The notes beneath the pieces are model-generated. The model did not search any database. It saw only the letters and a program-made list of their open reading frames with translations, and had not been told where the DNA came from. DNA of 64,000 bases from Labyrinthula sp. Ha. Lineage: Eukaryota; Sar; Bigyra; Labyrinthulida; Labyrinthulaceae. Below are positions 30,661 to 40,980 of the stretch, one piece after another (positions within the stretch are counted from its first letter, which is position 1; each line of letters begins with the position of its first letter). A program made the translations under genes and the position numbers. The stretch spans positions 62,001 through 126,000 of the forward strand of contig JAALGZ010000008.1 of NCBI GenBank assembly GCA_015227615.1, given 5' to 3'.

Positions 30661-33400
30661 TAGAAAATCAATGATGTATAAAAGTTTCGTAAGAATTAAA
30701 TTCATAAGGAACCTTCTTCCCGTGGCTCTTAAAGTTAATTAAAAATATATTTATAGAGATCAGAAATTCTTTGCGTCGTATCTCCAATTGGCATAATAAA
30801 TTTCTAGCTCTAAGCTACAACTCTTTCCTTTCTCCTATTTCTCAGTTTTATTAATCTAAAAAATGACTAAGTTTAGATTATTTACAACCCTGTGGTTCTG
30901 GCATCCATTCAAAATACTTTTGCTAGTTTGTGAATATTTTGCAGTGTATTATCTATTTACAATCCTATTAATGGTCTCGAAGCCAGCTGTAAGATAGTAC
31001 ACGTTTTTGGTAGAGTTGAGTAAAATGATCCTAAGCTTATAGTTAATAAGATCTTGCTAACTTTCCTTTACTAAGAGCATGGACTTATATTATCATTTGG
31101 TTTATAGCGTGTACAATATTGCTTCAATCGTTTGATAATTTTCTTCAAGGTGCCTATTAGTATTCCTTTATTCAGTTGCTCATGAAGACACTATCGCTAT
31201 TCCATTGAGAGTCAGATGAATTCAAGCAAAAACTTGTAAGCGAGTTTTGCACTAATTTCTATGAAATCGATCTAGTTCAAATCATATCATGCTTAATGTT
31301 TTGTATTTCCAAACTTGAATTTAATTTCTTCACTGCGAGTACTAATTGAATCATGCTCTTACGAATTTAATATAAAAGATGGAAGTTATTGTCTTGGTTT
31401 CATCTATCTTGCAATAATAGATTTTGTAAACTTTTCTTCGATATATATAAAGGAACCTAAAAGAAGGTATCCACCTTGAACTTTAAAATGATCAATTTAA
31501 AGTCACTTCTTCAAAAGAAACCAAAGAAGATAGTCTACTAAATGTTTGAAAATCTGGGGAAGAGTATATAAGGACTTGCTAGAATATTGAGCGTTGAATA
31601 TGAATTGATTCAGCTTCTTAATAAACCTGATTTCTCTTCCCAACCTTCGTAATTTCTTATGGTGATTCTACCACAACCTTTTCACATATTTTCGATATAG
31701 CGTTTGAGCTTGTAAGAATTGTGCCCTCTCCTGAGATCTTCTCATCAATGCTTGATTCTGTTATTAGATATTAACAAGTTATTACCAATTTTCATTAAGA
31801 ATGGGTACTCCATACGAATTTAGCCCAACCATGACATCAGGGTGCTAGAGTGCAGCTAAGATCAGACAGTATACTCTCCAACACTTGGAATATGAAACCG
31901 TAGCTGTACCGATGTGGCAACACAAGGTATGCAATTAATGAGCCAATAGAAATATTGAGTCTGGAGCATTATGAAACTCTATGTGCAGGAGGCGTTAATA
32001 GGCTATAATGCTAAATTTCTGCTTTACGTTAAGAATCTTGCTTGAAATCCACCACATGTTTTTTCTTGCTCCCAAGATGGGGAAGGCCTCCATCGAAGCA
32101 GGCCTCGAACATCGTAATGTAAAATTAAGGTGATAACTTCGTAATTAATTTTTATGGAGAGATTCTCTGTATGTAGCATACATACTTCAGGGTGATGATA
32201 CTGAGAAAAAATACTCCGTAAAATTAGAATAGCCAGGAGTTTTCGTTGATGTTAATAGTTATTGAAGGGGTAAAATTGCCTTTCCATAAGTTATATATAT
32301 CAGTTAACTATTTTACAGCCTATGCAGCTTTGGTGAGTGATGGAATTTAGCGAATTACTCACAAAGCAAGCTGTTCATAGTTACAAATGCTTTCCGTCGC
32401 GATAAATCCAGGCAAACCACACGTAAGCAACCGAAACAAGAGGTCATAGAAAAGTAGCAAGCAGTAAAGTGCAATTCCAATTACAATTGGTCTGAATATA
32501 GCTTTAGAACATTTTTTTCTCTCTCGTACGATGACTTTAATCTCAGTAATTTGAATTTGCTAAAAACACCGTTAACAGCTATAATTCACATTTTTATCTT
32601 TTTTGTAATGATGTGTTCACAACATTCATTATCAAGAATATAGGTTCTCAATTTACTTGACTATTCTTTAACCTTTTCATATTAAAAAGCCAGTTGAGTT
32701 ATTTCAAATGAGAAAATAAAATGGCACCTTCTCAAATACCTCATTTGCCTTGACATAGTTTCTAATGGAAGGTTTATCTCAGTTAGGGGAAAAGACACTC
32801 TTCTGAACTAAGCTTGTATCACCACATAGTTGTGGCAACTTGTCCCTACACTTTCACATCCACGAATTCTTAAACGTAATGACAGTAAATTTTGAGTTTC
32901 TTTCATACAACCTAATTCTAAGCTCTCTTTTCCAAACCCAAATTGAAAGTTGTATTCTGTTTTTGTGCACAACGCCTTGAAGTACACACGCACTAACGAA
33001 TATTTCTTCTCCCTCTGCCTGCAGTTATTCTTAAGTCGCAATTACAATAAGAACAGTTTTGGCTTTATCCCTTCCCCCATTTGAAAAACTCATTGTGGGC
33101 ATCACTTAGGCGAATGATTTAAGTACTTCATTACATATTCTGCTCCCATCAACAAGCAAGAAGAATGACACCTGCATACGTGTTCAAAAAGGTTAGAATA
33201 CAGACCGATGCTTTACTTTATGCTTGTAAAACTCCTCGCAGATCTGCCTACAATTTTTCTTTGTACTAGATACCGTACCTTAAACATAATTCAATGTGCT
33301 TTTTTTTTAACTATGACTATAGAAATTTTCTGCTCCAGAATATGAAACAGTATTTATAAACAATAGCGCTAAAAATGTTTCGAATATTAACTTAAGCGAA
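30661..33400. other. Intergenic, largely featureless
   Basis: A+T-rich. A short segment at 32085-32111 is similar to 49191-49217 (both contain a GAAGCARGCCTCGAACA core). Minus-strand reading near 31990-32100 gives a short protein-like piece (MEAFPILGARKNMWWI). No gene supported. Confidence 0.35.
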
Positions 33401-35308
33401 TCATTCATTGGAAGTACCAGCATTATATTTCGTAAATAGATTTTTGTTCTTGTTGACCATCTTGAATGATCTACCTCCCATCGGCATAACAGGTGAATTC
33501 ACCATACTTATCCGAGAAACTCTTCTATCTCTTGCTTTATTCCATGAAACTGAAGACCCCTTTCTTTCAAATCCCCTGCCCGGACTTGGTTTCAGCACTG
33601 TATCGATGTAACTTAAATCAGAAGGCCTATTTCCAAAAGGTTGATCAGTACTAGCGCCTCTACTTACCTCATCTCTTTCTATATATTGTCCAATTACTGG
33701 AGATCCTGGTCGGGGGGATATAGGTGGTCTTATATTTGGGTTCTTCTTAAAGATCTGGCTAGTGGAGAACGTGATTTGATTGCTAGAGAACTCTTTTGGA
33801 GCACTTTCCTCCTCCTTCTGTGCTTTTCTCAAAGGACCAGCGAGTCCAATGATTTTGCAATATGAAGTAAATATTTTTGTGCAAATATAAGCAACCAAAA
33901 ATGAGAACCCCCTGCACATATTTGGATCATCTTGAAGCAAGCCTATTGACAAATTCTGAAAAAATCCAAATAAGAGAAAACAAGAACACACTACCATAAT
34001 AATCACGTAGAGAATTAGCCATCTTGAAAGATGTAATGATAAGTTAATAAGTCTTTCATTAACTACAGATATATTGTTTGTTCCCTGTGCTGTAATATTT
34101 GATGATATATAATTTCCTCTCATAATGTTTTTGAGAGTTTTCCATAGAAATTTTAACTTATCACTACATCCTTCTTCCATTGAAAAGGAAAAACTACTAT
34201 TAGAGTTTGGTAAAACTTTTCTTAATGCTAGAATAAACTGCAACATAGTCAAAAACATAACAGATCCACAAACTATATCAACAGATATAGCAAATTGTAA
34301 CAACCTTTTAAATATTTCAATCTCTCCTCGATAAAAATTATCAACGGCATGAACAAGTCCAATAGTAACAGATAAGATTAAAAGAGCCGCAAAAAGTTGC
34401 CAGGGAGACAAAAAAAAATGTTTTCTCCAATATTTAGCTGACTTGGAATCTTGTGAAAAACACCCTTTTCGTAATGCGTTCCAATATATTGCATTTAACA
34501 AAGACACATGGATGTTTCCTATTAGCTGGACAATCCCCAAAATATCTTTGGATTGTGCTGAAATAGTATGACCATCTAATAAGTTTTTAGCTGGTCTGAG
34601 CTCTAATCCAAAGAATAATATAATTGCAGTAATAAATAAAAACAGTGATTCATACCCAATAAGCACTATTCTTGGAAGACTTGAGGCAGTCCAAGTTACC
34701 CTTTTTGCTGCTTGGTATCCAATAAAAATACCAAACAAGGCAACAAGGGTGAATACGGAATACACTATTTGATATGTGTCGAAGCAATGGATAAACAAGT
34801 TTGTATCCGCACATCCTTGTATAACAATAGGCGTTCCATTCAAAAAATCAAAGGCAGGGCTGATTCCTTCAAGTCCAAACGTTCCAAAAAAATCCGTACC
34901 AACCTGAAGAAAAGGAATATCTCCTTTCTGGAAACTTTGTCCTTCATTGTGCACACTGTGAAAAGTTCCAGGTGGGGAGCCAACAGCATCTACGACGGCA
35001 ATAGCACCAAGTTTGATCGCATTCTCATAAGCTACTTCTTCGAAACAATCAAAGTTGAAAATTATAAAAGTTATCAGAACTTGTCCTGTTATATTTGTTT
35101 GGATTGTATCTAGATTACATAAGTTTTCTCCTGGGGCAAGTTTGACCATTGGAGCTATGATGGAGCAGTTTTCATCAAAGTCTCCAATGAAGTTTGAATA
35201 TCTGGTCGTTATAAAAGTAAAGTTTCCAGTGATAAAAGGAACTTGAGCACTTGAAACAGCAAGATCAAAAAGTAATAGTAAGTTCAGAAAAATGCGTTGA
35301 AGTGACAT
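33401..35308 (-). CDS. PA-domain seven-transmembrane receptor-like protein, paralog 2
   Basis: 635 aa, single exon, signal peptide at 1-19. It aligns with paralog 1 over the whole PA domain (FITGNFTF, NFIGDFDE, GDIPFLQVGT) and through all seven membrane segments (SPWQLF..., LLQFAISVDIVCG, SFLVAYICTKIFTSYCKIIGL). Several glycosylation sequons (NFT, NIT) lie in the ectodomain. The tail is longer than in paralog 1: after the shared PSPGRG motif it continues for about 55 basic, Ser-rich residues (RKGSSVSWNKARDRRVSR), whereas paralog 1 stops three codons after that motif. Proline-rich tail stretches (PPISPRPGSP) could bind SH3- or WW-type partners. Function unknown; a role in sensing or sorting of extracellular ligands is inferred from architecture only. 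Confidence 0.75.
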   Translation of the reverse strand: MSLQRIFLNLLLLFDLAVSSAQVPFITGNFTFITTRYSNFIGDFDENCSIIAPMVKLAPGENLCNLDTIQTNITGQVLITFIIFNFDCFEEVAYENAIKLGAIAVVDAVGSPPGTFHSVHNEGQSFQKGDIPFLQVGTDFFGTFGLEGISPAFDFLNGTPIVIQGCADTNLFIHCFDTYQIVYSVFTLVALFGIFIGYQAAKRVTWTASSLPRIVLIGYESLFLFITAIILFFGLELRPAKNLLDGHTISAQSKDILGIVQLIGNIHVSLLNAIYWNALRKGCFSQDSKSAKYWRKHFFLSPWQLFAALLILSVTIGLVHAVDNFYRGEIEIFKRLLQFAISVDIVCGSVMFLTMLQFILALRKVLPNSNSSFSFSMEEGCSDKLKFLWKTLKNIMRGNYISSNITAQGTNNISVVNERLINLSLHLSRWLILYVIIMVVCSCFLLFGFFQNLSIGLLQDDPNMCRGFSFLVAYICTKIFTSYCKIIGLAGPLRKAQKEEESAPKEFSSNQITFSTSQIFKKNPNIRPPISPRPGSPVIGQYIERDEVSRGASTDQPFGNRPSDLSYIDTVLKPSPGRGFERKGSSVSWNKARDRRVSRISMVNSPVMPMGGRSFKMVNKNKNLFTKYNAGTSNE

Positions 35309-35930
35309 GTTTGGTTTTCACAGATAATTTGTTACTGGTTCTAACCAGGTTTTTTTTTCTTGATACGTTTTGCACTTGGTGTAACAACAAAAGCTCGAGC
35401 GGAAGCAAGGTTTCGGAGTGCTTATAAAAGTTTCACAAGAGTTTCTGTCAATAACTAGAAAATACTACATTTTGTTGTCACTGTACTCCAGCTCCTAAAC
35501 TAGAATAAAACATCCTCTCTGGTTTATTTAGGTACTTAGGAAAGTTACTGATATTATAGTCGCACCCGGAACTCAAGGAATTAATGTCATTATCAATATG
35601 CCATAAATATACCGGGAATGTTCTTTTGGAATTTAGCTTGTATTACTTAATTACTTTTGCTACTGTTAAGAGTACCATTAAGGTATATTCAGTAACGAGG
35701 TTTTCGCAAAATATTAGACCTCTTATGTTCCGCCTTAGAGTGCCGGGATATTACCAGGAAGTCGGGGACATGTTTTGTGGGTGGATTTATATGGAAGAAC
35801 AATTTGGTAATTTCTGAACCTGAACTTAAGCTTTGGAAAGAATGACAAAATATATACAGATTGCAGAAACCAGTTGCAACTAGAGTTAGAGATAGATAGA
35901 ACAACAATTATATTGTAATGAGACCTATTT
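35309..35930. other. Upstream region of receptor paralog 2
   Basis: Carries the TACGTTTTGCACTT word at 35364-35377 described for paralog 1. Beyond that A+T-rich sequence with a 77-codon frame (35584-35817, +) that shows no recognisable family and is probably chance. Confidence 0.3.
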
Positions 35931-36210
35931 GTATCTAGGGATCATTTGACAGTTATAATTTAGTTCCACAATATGACCCGTGATGTTTATCACCAAATGG
36001 TTCAACACAATAGATTCTTGATTGTTACTTGCTGCGCCACACATGTTTGCACTACAGAGTTCAGCTCCTGTAATAACCTTCTTATGATGGTTTAAATATT
36101 GAACTACACTAGTTCTTATTCCTAATAATTGCTTTCTCCATCTACCAATAGGTGCCACTTTATTTGTCTTTTTTGCGAATGAGTGCCGGTCACTATTATC
36201 CAGTCAAACA
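35931..36210 (-). pseudogene. Protein-like open frame, no start codon
   Basis: About 92 codons without a stop on the minus strand, with balanced composition (NKVAPIGRWRKQLLGIRTSV, HHKKVITGAELCSANMC). No ATG begins it and a TGA precedes it, so it is either one exon or a relic. No family recognised. Confidence 0.2.
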
Positions 36211-36414
36211 ACTTATTTTATCCTGTAGATGTTAATTCTATATATTTTAATATTTGTAACTGTTGTAAGACCTTGTATCTTCAGCACACAAGAAATATAT
36301 ATGAATATATATATATCAGTTAATGGAAATTAGGTTTCGGACAAGATGCTGATGTATTACATTCTTTTGTATGGGTAAGACAGTCATTTATCGAGTGAAC
36401 TTAATGCCCAGTTA

Positions 36415-36890
36415 GTGGTGGGGTTTGCTTTTTGATAGTTTATCAATAAAATATTTCCCCATATTGTTCTTCTTGATCAATTCTGTTAATTCACAAATCA
36501 TTTTGACTGAATATTGATATTCAAGTAATTATGAATAATAATTTGGGCCACGTCGCCTTGAGGAAAGCGGTCAATAAATAGGTATTTCATTATTGCCACT
36601 GTATGAAAATCTGCGAAATACAGGGTATATGGCCGAACTGGATTCAATTACCGGTTATTCCCGGGCTATGTGGCCTTTCTATACGGATTTTCATACCATG
36701 GCTAAACAAAATATTTTTCCTGAGTCGGTTGGTCGAAGGCCATATGGCCCAATCAACTATTGGTAAGGAATTGATAATCTAACCTAAATCCGAATTATTT
36801 GATAAGAATAAAAATCCCAATTCTTTACTTGATAATCAGAATAAAAAAAATTATCAACTAACTTTTGATAATTTTTATCAAATCCTACCT
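36415..36890 (-). mobile_element. MITE copy B (~476 bp)
   Basis: Inverted relative to copies A and C. Read on the minus strand it starts GGATTTGATAAAAATTATC, has TTCTGATTATCAA...AAAGAATT in the sub-terminal part, TATGAAAATCCGTATAGAAAG in the middle, and ends TTATTGATAAACTATCAAAAAG. The outer end reads GTGGTGG on the reverse strand, as in copy D. Length equals copies A and C within 3 bp. No coding capacity. Confidence 0.7.
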
Positions 36891-37779
36891 CTAAGCGCAG
36901 TGCAGGTACATTTTCCAAGGCGGGAAATAGTAGTTCTCAATAAACGTGAAAAGGGAGGTTACTGCTTGCGCTCGGGAAAACAAACTTAACTAGAAACAAC
37001 AATGCCCAGCTGTCAGAGCTGTACCAAAGAAAAGGGAAACCATATCAGAGATTTTGAAGAAAGAACTATTTGTATAAAACCTGTTGGATGAAGAAATGAT
37101 GAACTATGTATCGGTTTATTTATCCCCATGGAGTGCATGAACTGGAATCCAGAACGAACTAGCGCTTGGAGCTAGTCTTGTTTATTTTAACTCTTGACAC
37201 CGAAGTTCTGCCCTAAATTCATGAGCAGAGGTAAGTTGTCCAGGACTTTTACAATTTATTGAGAATTCTACGGGGCCGAGTGGCCGCACTAAGGGTTGAC
37301 TGAGCCAGGCTTAACTGTTCCATTGAAATAAGCTGCTATGAGTATATGTGCTAAGATAAGAAATTAGACTCAATGAGCACACAAACATCAATATTTTTCT
37401 TAGAAAAATTAAAATCAACAAGTTCAAAAGTCCTCACCCAAAAAAAGTCCTAAAGTTATGGATAGAGCAATCTTAACCTTTAAGTGCATCAGAAGATCTT
37501 AGCAATAGTACCAGTCAGTGAGTAATGTTTCTTACACTAGACTTTTTTTCTTGCCAAATTAGTGTGAGAGGCCTTAGCTATTCTGCATTTATATAGTCAG
37601 CTTAGGAGTTCGAAGCTTTATAGTCTCCCTGCAGAGTTTTAAAAACCCCAAATTGCTGTTGCTACAATTGGTTTAATCTTTTCAGTATATTCTAAAGTGG
37701 TAGAACGAAAGTCTTCATTGTAGAAGAGTGTTAAAAACTACATCCATGGACTTGTAACTCTCTTGTTTCGAATCATTTC
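36891..37779. other. Intergenic, nothing firm
   Basis: Slightly raised G+C around 36900-37330. GGGGCCGAGTGGCCGC near 37273 resembles a tRNA D-arm/A-box, but no B-box follows and no cloverleaf can be drawn. No gene supported. Confidence 0.35.
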
Positions 37780-38450
37780 CAATAGAGACAACAGTATGCT
37801 TCCTCAAAATTATATAACTCATTCCCTTGACGATCTTCTAAATCAAGTTTCCTTGAAATATTTTGAAGTACAGGTGTTGATTATTCTTACTAGTCACAAA
37901 TATTAGGAATTATCTTGTCATTCCCACTGAACACGAGTCTGGGCATCTTCTGGCCAGTGTGGTTACGTTTCCAATGAAGTCGACGTAATAGATGCTTTTC
38001 TAGTATTAAAGCGTTAATTTTTCGCAACTAGTGGCAAAACATAATTTTAAGGAAGTGTTTTTTCAGTTTCCTCTTCCAGATCATGCAGTCTATCCTTGAT
38101 CAACTTGAATGGGTTCAAACAATTTATATCTTGTCAACATCCGTTTCACATAACCTGAAGATTCTAAACTTAAATTCATATTCAGCACAGAGTCCACTGA
38201 TTATATATCTAAGCGCTACACAGTTTCAAATAAACATCTCTCTTCTTTTCGTGAACACTTAACGTGCTGAAACATAACACTTTCTAATCAAAAATTTCAT
38301 GAACTCATTAACATTTAGATGAATGTGTCCATTTTGCCATGAAGCTAGGGTTGCAGGATACAGAGATTTTTTACAATATTGAAGTTTTTAGACATTCACA
38401 GTAATAAAACTATTCATGTCTAGGTGAGCTGCATGAACCGCGTAGGAGAG
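37780..38450 (-). mobile_element. Second decayed copia reverse-transcriptase remnant
   Basis: Minus-strand frames, broken by stops and shifts, carry copia RT landmarks in order. HLDMNSF (for the HLDVKNAFL motif) lies at about 38405-38435, CKKSLY at ~38360-38380 and VFTKR at ~38240-38255. SLESSGYVKRMLTRYKLFEP lies at about 38110-38190, and NVTTLARRCPDS (for the YLAxxTRPDI block) at about 37940-37990. The remnant lies head-to-head with the 377-aa gene, ending about 250 bp before its start. No LTR seen. Confidence 0.55.
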
Positions 38451-38697
38451 ATGCAAAAAAGATGAGTTACTCGTAAGCTCTTATCTGCGTTCGTAGATGT
38501 CTCTGCAGAAAATTTGGGTGACGAAAGGAATTTGATGATTCTGAATCCTTAGTAGAAGGACCTTTTGAAGATGATAATTATAGTTTTGATACTATATTGA
38601 GAAATATTGAGCCGTATACTATATTCCTACTTCTGGGTACAGAGCTCATTAGCACTTTCCTGGTGTTCTCTAACCACATATTACATTACCACAAATA

Positions 38698-39831
38698 ATG
38701 GCACGAGAAAACGAGGATGAATTGCAATATACCGATTTGGTAAAGAAATCACCGAAAACGCCAAATGAAACCAACATTTCCACTGGTAAAATTATTTCCA
38801 AGTTATCTAACTCTATTCATTTCTCAAAAAATGCCAAGAATTTTTGGCTTCAAAAAAATTTGGACCAGTTTTGCCAAATTCTCACCTTGAAATTACGGGA
38901 AAAAATAAATGATGTACGCTTGGCTTACGAAGTCCTGTCCATTCTAAACAGGAACCCTTCCACTACTGTAGATGTTAAAATTTTCAGAAAAAATCCAAGA
39001 AATTATTCTACAGCCTCAAACCCTGTTTCATTAAATGTATTTCAACTCCTTCCTGATATTTCATTTACCCCGTCAAGAAAGACGTTTTATTATTTGTTAA
39101 TATTTAGTGCCTCTGGAACAATACTGTTGAAGAAACTTGCATCAAGTCAAATGGTATTGAAATCTGTCTTGGTTACTTTTGGGCTTAATTTAGCTCAAAG
39201 AAAGAGAAATGAGTGTCAAGTAACATATCTTCTTTCTGAATATAAGAATTTTCTTTCCTGTTTTAGTTTAAAAAACAAATATGAAGAAATAACACTTGAG
39301 ACAGAAACAAAAATAAGAAATCTTTCATATCTTATAGGAACAAGGTATTTGTATCAGATTATCCTACTTTCCCAGGACTCTCAAGATATTCTATCCAAAG
39401 CTGTAGTTGAAAAAATATATAAAGGTTTATCCTTTTCTCAAATTAGTTTTATATCTGATTCCTCAAATAAATTAACTCTAAGGTTTCAAAGAATGTATAA
39501 AAGTCTTAAAGGTTTTTTGGAGGAAGAAATTAAAACACCTGATGAAAAGAAAGAATATATATCTTTAAGTTTAGAAATGAGGTGCATTAGAGCATTGGTT
39601 GAGGAATATTCTTCTTTAGATAACAATATCTTAGAAAAAGACTCCATGTTAACAACTTCTTCTCGTGAAAATAGTTCTTGGACTGTAGTTGGTTTGCTAA
39701 CAAAAAGTGGTGTTCAAGTCAATAGTCAAAATTTTGTTCATAAATTTTCGGCTCCAGAGAAATATGGATTCTGTTTTGGAACTTTTGAAGAAGTTAAACG
39801 CAGAAAGATGAAGTTATTCAGTAATTTATAA
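38698..39831 (+). CDS. Unrecognised 377-aa protein
   Basis: Single exon from an ATG. Predicted mostly alpha-helical, with Lys/Glu-rich surfaces and a possible weakly hydrophobic stretch at ~128-150 (FYYLLIFSASGTILLKKLAS) that could be a buried helix rather than a membrane span. The middle (TYLLSEYKNFLSCFSLKNKY) and the part near 265-300 (RMYKSLKGFLEEEIKTPDEK) look like helical bundles. The C-terminus carries a basic patch (EEVKRRKMKLFSNL). Codon choice is like the neighbouring host genes (A/T third positions), which supports a real gene. I do not recognise the family. No obvious partner gene nearby. Confidence 0.6.
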   Translation: MARENEDELQYTDLVKKSPKTPNETNISTGKIISKLSNSIHFSKNAKNFWLQKNLDQFCQILTLKLREKINDVRLAYEVLSILNRNPSTTVDVKIFRKNPRNYSTASNPVSLNVFQLLPDISFTPSRKTFYYLLIFSASGTILLKKLASSQMVLKSVLVTFGLNLAQRKRNECQVTYLLSEYKNFLSCFSLKNKYEEITLETETKIRNLSYLIGTRYLYQIILLSQDSQDILSKAVVEKIYKGLSFSQISFISDSSNKLTLRFQRMYKSLKGFLEEEIKTPDEKKEYISLSLEMRCIRALVEEYSSLDNNILEKDSMLTTSSRENSSWTVVGLLTKSGVQVNSQNFVHKFSAPEKYGFCFGTFEEVKRRKMKLFSNL

Positions 39832-40131
39832 AAATGAGGCATACTTCGTGAATTCATTCAATAGTTCACATATGTGTGCTGTTTCTTTCTCTTAAATTAA
39901 ATAACAAACTCTAAGTAACAGAAGGGTGCTGAACTAAGCATTTAATTATAATATTTTCGCAAAAACTGGGAAAAATTAAAGGTACAGGAAGAATTTATAA
40001 AATAGATTTAACTACCTAGATCTATATATATAGAGTATGACTTACTTACAAGTAACAATAAATATGTTGTAAATAATTTGGCACAGTATAAAACGACAAC
40101 CTTATACCTTTCAAACTACAATAAGTTTTAC
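39832..40131. other. Spacer between convergent genes
   Basis: 300 bp of A+T-rich DNA between the 377-aa gene and the pseudogene. No distinct signal apart from several AT-rich hexamers. Confidence 0.4.
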
Positions 40132-40980
40132 TTACCCATAGTTGTGATCAATTGGAATCACATCTGGTCTCTGGATTGCACTTTCAATACCACCATTTCT
40201 TCTTGTTCTTCCTGCAATTTTCTGAAAAATAGGTCCACTTCGACATTCATCGCGTTGTAAACATGGATTAAGCCTATATTCTCCATTCTGCAACTGATAA
40301 TTTTTGCAAGCAGGTTCTCCATTAATAGTATTCTTACACTTTCCACCTTCTTCTGGAGGTTTACAAGGATTATCTTTTCCTTTTGGTTCAATATTATCTT
40401 CTCCATAATTTGAAAGACACTTAAATAAACAACCACCACTTGATTTAAGCTTCCTTGTATTTTTTCCTTTCCAAAACCAAATTCGTGCACAATCTTTGGA
40501 AAAACCAATCTTTCTTAAACACTTTAGAGAGTTCCTGTCTATAAGTTTCACTGCACACTTACTTACTGGAGATGCTAGATCAGTCTTGTTCAGGTAAACG
40601 TATAGGTCATCTAAATTAGAGCACACTCAACATGAAGATCTATGAGTCAGACACACTGCAGTATCTGGATTATACCTTGCCTCTTCATGTTCAGCTTGAT
40701 TTAGGGATACAAGATTATACTGCGTTCTATCCTCTAACCCATCGTCAAGAACATTGTATTGTACATAACAGTCCCTAGAAGTATCGATCTCAGTGTCATA
40801 CCAAAGCTTTGGATATGGATTCTTCTTTGGTTTAAAACCCAACTTTTCTTTTATTTCTTCTCTATTTAGCAATTTTTTTCCCCGCAAATCCTCGTTGGAG
40901 TTGCGTTGTGTTGACTATACGGATTGATAACCAGCTGTAAAGCTCAATATAGAAATCAAAACTAAAAAAACTTTTTTCAT
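40132..40980 (-). pseudogene. Cysteine-rich secreted protein, copy 1, two in-frame stops
   Basis: 283-codon reading frame colinear with the intact 284-aa copy at 47891-48745, without any frameshift, but interrupted by TAG at codon 22 (40915-40917) just after the signal peptide and by TGA at codon 118 (40627-40629). At the second site the intact copy has GGA (Gly) between two Cys residues. The signal peptide (MKKVFLVLISILSFTAGYQ), the CSNLDDLYVYL block, the NTINGEPACK block and the C-terminal GRTRRNGG...DVIPIDHNYG are retained. Cys245 of the intact copy is Arg here (LQRDECRSG), consistent with relaxed constraint. Best explanation: a young pseudogene. Stop readthrough is a less likely alternative. 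Confidence 0.8.

Noticed and set aside
37273-37330. tRNA-Leu/Ser-like D-arm (GGGGCCGAGTGGCCGC)
   Set aside because: No B-box, no anticodon stem and no pairing acceptor ends; no cloverleaf can be drawn.
40605-40635. Selenocysteine or recoded TGA in the secreted-protein copy 1
   Set aside because: The intact copy has Gly (GGA) at this place, a single-base change explains TGA, and a second unrelated stop (TAG) is present.
40886-40917. Intron removing the first stop of the secreted-protein pseudogene
   Set aside because: A 30-nt GTATAG...ACGAG segment would delete the TAG, but it would also delete codons that align with the intact copy (SNED in place of LNED), and its 3' end is unlike the TTAG acceptors seen here.
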